From Cryptomeria japonica (taxonomy: Eukaryota > Streptophyta > Pinopsida > Cupressales > Cupressaceae), in contig NC_081414.1 in NCBI RefSeq assembly GCF_030272615.1, forward strand, positions 661,116,438 through 661,180,437: DNA of 64,000 nucleotides. The letters run 5' to 3'. Every line of letters begins with the position of its first letter. The stretch's first letter is position 1. This document shows, in pieces, positions 59,906 through 64,000 of the stretch. The notes beneath the pieces are model-generated. The model had not been told where the DNA came from, searched no databases, and saw nothing but the letters and a program-made list of their open reading frames with translations. Position numbers and translations under genes: made by a program.

Positions 59906-60716
59906 CCTATTTGTCTCTCATTTGTAAGAGATATTTTTGAGAATTGTTGTCTATATGCTGCAAGTTTGAATACAAATCATTGCGGTTTGGTGGTTTTGTT
60001 TAGATTTGGTATACATTTGTGGTTTTGATTGCCTCCAAATTTAGATTAGAATTTGTTTCAAGTATTTTAGATTGGATGAAAGAAGCGTTGACTGCATTTG
60101 AATGAAATTCATATAATCCACACCACTAACTTCTCGCTGATTGTAAGTTCGCCTTGTGTGGTCAATTGGAAATTGAATTGAACTTAACTTCAATTGTTGC
60201 ACGTCCATTGGTATGCATTGCCCCGATGGTATTGATGTTGATGGTGATAATTTGAACATCTATAACTTCACCTTAGATGATTGCACTAAGCATGTGTTGA
60301 ATTGTTCTTTGATGGTGAAACCTTGCCTAGTTAAATTTCATTGAATCATTCACTACGTCTTGCATTCTAGGTTTTAGATTAGAACTTCTAAACCCTCATT
60401 CCTTTTGCATTTTATTTGAAAATCCTTTGTTAGATTAGATCAAGAGCTATAATTGCAAAATCATTCGAAGTTATTGGCAACCTATCCTCATTCATGACAA
60501 GCTTGACAAATCCGAACAATTGCGTAAGTCCCCAGGTGAAAGCAACAAATCACATCAGCCATTGAGTTACCCACATGTCAAGAACTGACTGTAGAAAACT
60601 TGGAATCGTCTTAGTTGATCAGATATTCAGCAATCTGAGGTGATTTTGTTCAAGAGAGGGTAAAATATTTTGGTATTTTATTTTGTGTTTGATTGTGCCT
60701 AGAACACACATCAACA

Positions 60717-62158
60717 GGTATGTATCTATTTTTTTATTGAATTTGAAATTATAAATCCCATCATTTCCCAACCCTATCACATATTGTTTCTTTCTATTTT
60801 ATCTTATGAATTTTTACCATACCTTTTTTTTGAAACCTTATTGATTTTTATTTCCTATGTTAAAATCAACAACAACAAATTCAATGCAAAGTAGTGATGG
60901 AGAAGACCCTACATGGAAGCATGGATGATGAGTGATGCCAAGAGCAAGGTCTGATGTTGTTTATGTAAGTTTCTTATGATAGGAGGGATCAATAGATTAA
61001 AATACAACTATTCTTGAATGCTTGGATATGATGTGAAGGTGTGCTTGGATGTGTCTAAAGAGGTTATGAGAGAAATGGATGCTCTACTTGCCACTTTTGA
61101 TATGAAGAAAATGGAAAAGAAGAGGATAAGGAAAGCAATGATAGTGGTGATGGAGGCCAATACTGAATCATCTACAGATTCCTTTGTTGCCCTATGCATT
61201 TGCCATTTACTTTCCTTGATTGGTGAAAATTTTGAGAGTTCTAGACATCTTTCTTCTTCACCCAGTTTCTTTATTCCACTCGATGCCTCAAGAACATAAC
61301 CTTTGCTTGTAGTTGATATGTAGAGAAACTCCATGAGGCTACGATGTTAGTGACAAACTTGTGGTACTGCAATAATTGACTCTTCAATGTAGTGACCAGC
61401 CCATATTGGAAAGGGTTGGTAAATGCATCGATAGTTCTTGGTAATGGGTTTAAGATTCCAATGACTAAGGATTTGAGTAGGCCATTGCTAGATCAAGCCA
61501 TAAATGACACATGGGTTGTGGTTGATGATTAGAAGGAATTATGGCGGAGAAAGGGTTGTAACATCCAGAAGGATAGATGACCATAGTAGGATTCTCCTTA
61601 ACTTTTTAGTGGCTTTGAGTGGTAGATGTGTGTTCTTGAAGGTTGTAGATGCTTTGCATGAAGTCAAAATGTTGATGCTTTGTGCAATCCGTTTGATGGG
61701 GTGATCTAGGAGGTTGGGGATCGAGAATGTTGTCTAAATTGTTATGGACAACATAGTAGTATATGTAGCCTTGGAGAAACTGATTATAGAGAGGCATCCC
61801 ACCATTTCCATGAGTCCTTGTGTTGCACATTGGTTGGACTTGATGCTAGAAGGCATTGGGAAGATTGGATGGGTCAAAAGTGTGGTTGAAGATGCTAAAC
61901 AAATTTCAAAATATATCTACAGCCATACTTGTGCCCTTTCTTTGATGAGAGATCGCACAAATGGCAAGGAACTTGTGCGATCAGTAGTGACATGATTTGT
62001 CGCCCACTTCCTCATTTTGCAAATCATTGTAGCTGAAATTTCTTCTATCAAGTAGTTTGTGAACAATGTCTAGAAGGAGTCTTCATATTCTAGAAAAAAA
62101 AGGAGTGAATGCCACAAGAATAGTTTTTGATGAGTTGTTTATAAAAAATGTAGGGTAG
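60717..62158 (+). pseudogene. hAT transposase relic (BED finger and DUF659-like region)
   Basis: A BED-type start, EDPTWKHG, lies at about 60901-60924. A helical stretch follows (VCLDVSKEVMREMDALLATF, 61033-61092). The DUF659-like region is at 61430-61990 (NGFKIPMTKDLSRPLLDQAI, RGRIDDHSR-like, ALEKLIIERHPTISMSPC, DLMLEGIGKIGWVKSVVED, ISKYIYSHTCALSLM). There are many stops. The sequence is cut at 62159 by the end of long-LTR copy E, so E inserted into this relic or its flank. It is the same family as the minus-strand relic at 52300-54440. Confidence 0.82.
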
Positions 62159-62706
62159 TGTTGCTGTATTTTTTATGCACTCTCAACTTAGAATAAAATA
62201 CGCTGAGATATCCTATTCTCTCTTGATCAAAATCTTCTAAGTGCTGAATAGATGGACGGTGTGATCACAAAGATGACTCCAAGGTTCCAGATTCAATGCA
62301 GATAGTCTCAGTTGGTTCATTGTGAAATGCTGGTAATCTCAAGGGGGACTTGCACAATTGTTCTAGGAGTTTTAATCAATTTGAAGATTATGCTGATTTT
62401 TGACTTACTTTTTTTTGGAACGACTTTTAATAACTTCTACTTGGATTTGTTAAAAAAGGGGCAAAAGATGAGGTTGAGAAAGATAATTCGAACGTTAAGC
62501 TAATCCTATGAACTTAGGAGACAAAAATTATGAACTTGGAATCAAAACCAATTCTTGCTTCACCAAATTCAACAACTACACAAGAATAGTGCAATCTTCT
62601 ATGGAATTCAAAAGATGTTCATATCACTAGTATTCACCAACATTTTGAACAATGAATAGAGCAATAGAAGTTAGATTTCTTTTACTAGTTCAAGCTAACT
62701 TTGCAC

Positions 62707-62914
62707 CAGAGTTCCCAAACTCGCCGCGAGTCAGGCGAGTTCGTCGAGTTGGCGAGTCGAGCCAAGCTCGGCGAGTTTTGCTGACTTGGGACTCGGACTC
62801 GGCGAGTTTTGCCATAACTCGCCAGTAGGCGAGTTAACAGCAAAACTCGCCGAGCTTGGCTCGACGAGCCAACTCGACGAACTCGCCTGACTCGCGGCGA
62901 GTTTGGGAACTCTG
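62707..62914. mobile_element. hAT-type fold-back MITE (208 bp)
   Basis: Terminal inverted repeats of about 77 bp (62707-62783 and 62838-62914) differ at only two positions. They begin CAGAGTTCCCAAACTCG. The exact 8-bp target duplication ctttgcac flanks it (62699-62706 and 62915-62922). The 8-bp duplication and the CAGAG...CTCTG ends are hAT hallmarks. It is packed with 'actcgcc/ggcgagt' motifs. It sits in the U5 of long-LTR copy E and has no coding capacity. Confidence 0.95.
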
Positions 62915-63172
62915 CTTTGCACGATAACTGAAAATCATCCAATTATCACAAGTATGAACTCATCATTCCATATTGAGCAATTCCATCAAATCCTTCATTC
63001 AATCTACCAACTTGGAAATGAAATCTATTCTATTAAGAGCCAAGAAACCATGCTAACTTGCAAAAGTAGACAAATTTCACCAACAAATGAACAATGAATA
63101 ATGCCTTAGCACTTAAAAAGTATTATTACAACAATTTCTCAGAAATCTCCCTCTTCACAAATGAGAGGAGGG

Positions 63173-63261
63173 TCTATATAGGCACCCCATTACAAAGCAA
63201 TGGCTCAGATTGATCCAAGATCAATGGCCAGTGTTAACAGATAAAACCCTAATTAGGGTTA
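63173..63261 (-). promoter_or_regulatory. Copy E core promoter: telo-box palindrome plus TATA
   Basis: aaaccctaattagggtta (63244-63261), 'ctggccattgatcttgg' on the minus strand, and a tatatag box (63173-63180) 64 bp from the palindrome. It is followed on the minus strand by 'cctcctctcatttgtgaag'. Confidence 0.72.
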
Positions 63262-64000
63262 GTTGCAAAAAAACTTCTTTTGGCCAATGAGAAAATTACA
63301 ATGTTTTGGATAACCAATGAGAAAATGTCTTCCACTTGTTGAGTCTGGTTCATTGCACTTGGACATGTTTGACTTGGAACCCTTGGATTCGTTGATTGAT
63401 GACTAGGATGCCACCTTAGCTTGCCTTGCGGATTTTATTCCTCATCATGAAGAAGTGTTGATACCTTACTCTTGGATTTCCGAAGGAAATTCAAGATGAT
63501 TAAAACATTTTCTTCATTCTCATTGTGTCTTGAACTTATCGCTCCTTGGTGTGAAATCTTTTGATTTGATTTTGGATTTCTAAAAGAAATCTAAGGTCGA
63601 TGCAAAGCCTTTCTTCCTTGTATGAGTTAATCTTCTTGAATATTTTGTTGAAGTGTAAGTCTTTCTTCTTTGTTCCTTTCATCCTCGGATTCCACCTTGA
63701 AGCGTGAATGTTGTACTTCCATGCATTGTGGAATCATTTTTCCGACTGGTTCCTTTGTTTCATCTTCACCTTTTTGGAATCCCTTCTTGAGTTGACATCT
63801 ACCACCTGAAAATCATGAAAATTCTCTAAGTTAAAAACAATAAGGGGGTTCCCATCCTAGGGTGTAAAGTTTGAATGAATTTCAAAGGATGATTTTTTAT
63901 TTAACTTATGAAAATTTTGGAATTTGAAGCATTTGCCCCTAAAAAGCAAGATGATTTGAAGCGAAAGCTGTCCTGCAAGTCGAGAATAAATTCTTTAAGT

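Larger units (their letters stand above)
58793..60716 (+). mobile_element. Long LTR-type unit, family copy C (5'-truncated, carries an ORF end)
   Basis: Directly right of copy D begins coding sequence homologous to the C-terminal part of the copy B ORF. It is followed by the family promoter (59806-59905) and a U5 of about 0.8 kb ending 'acatcaaca' at 60716. The 5' part (start and minisatellite) is missing at the junction with copy D. Confidence 0.65.
55116..64000 (+). other. GatA intron 2, 5' part (at least 8.9 kb)
   Basis: Begins gtaaga. The first 300 bp is unique AT-rich DNA. The rest is long-LTR copies C, D and E plus hAT material. No later GatA exon was found, so the gene continues past 64000. 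If one of these insertions has broken the gene, it could instead be a two-exon remnant. Confidence 0.75.
62159..64000 (-). repeat. Long LTR, family copy E (minus strand, continues past the window)
   Basis: On the minus strand the U5 ends '...acagcaaca' at 62159. It contains 'gcaagtcccccttgag' (about 62340-62356) like copies A to C, the TATA box at 63173-63180 and the telo-box at 63244-63261. U3 continues beyond 64000. U5 is about 1.02 kb, or 0.8 kb after removing the MITE at 62707-62914, which agrees with the other copies. No ORF is seen in the visible part. Confidence 0.7.

Noticed and set aside
1-64000. CRISPR arrays, rRNA genes, bacterial operons, ribosome-binding sites
   Set aside because: None seen. 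The minisatellites have irregular spacers related to each other, unlike CRISPR spacers.

Overview
The window looks like nuclear DNA from a seed plant with a very large, repeat-filled genome. A gymnosperm, probably conifer-like, is my best inference. The grounds are one conserved host gene split by an intron of about 40.7 kb, nested LTR retrotransposons, plant L1-type LINE and hAT relics, and almost no other coding capacity. I cannot name the species.

The only recognisable host gene is GatA (glutamyl-tRNA(Gln) amidotransferase subunit A), on the plus strand. Exon 1 (13559-14119) carries a probable organelle transit peptide and the catalytic Lys. Exon 2 (54804-55115) carries both catalytic Ser residues, at exactly the family spacing. 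Both exons are phase 0 with GT/AG borders. The rest of the gene must lie beyond 64000, so intron 2 exceeds 8.9 kb.

Layout. 1-3.1 kb: 3' end of a decayed Ty3/Gypsy element with its LTR. 3.1-5.8 kb: AT-rich DNA with small repeats. 5.86-12.93 kb: a LINE on the minus strand with a 15-bp target duplication and an extra third ORF, ending 630 bp upstream of GatA. 14.2-15.4 kb: a short two-LTR (TRIM-like) element, followed by a tRNA-derived SINE. 16.4-26.8 kb: two copies (A, B) of a long-LTR family with minisatellites and a shared promoter. B also carries a long unrecognised ORF. 27.0-30.9 kb: an unrecognised minus-strand ORF relic split by two solo LTRs. 30.9-35.2 kb: Gypsy remnants. 35.2-50.4 kb: a large LTR element without recognisable pol, containing a nested Copia element, a SINE and a hAT insertion in its 3' LTR. 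50.8-54.5 kb: a hAT relic. After exon 2: three more copies (C, D, E) of the long-LTR family, another hAT relic and a near-perfect hAT-type MITE.

The most interesting material is the five-copy long-LTR family. All five copies share a palindromic double telo-box about 62-75 bp upstream of a TATA box. Two copies (B, C) encode recognisably homologous proteins that I cannot assign to gag, pol or env. Other notable points are a LINE and two SINE-type insertions that share a 3' tail motif, and the solo LTRs and nested insertions, which give a clear relative chronology. All calls come from reading the sequence by eye; no database search was run.
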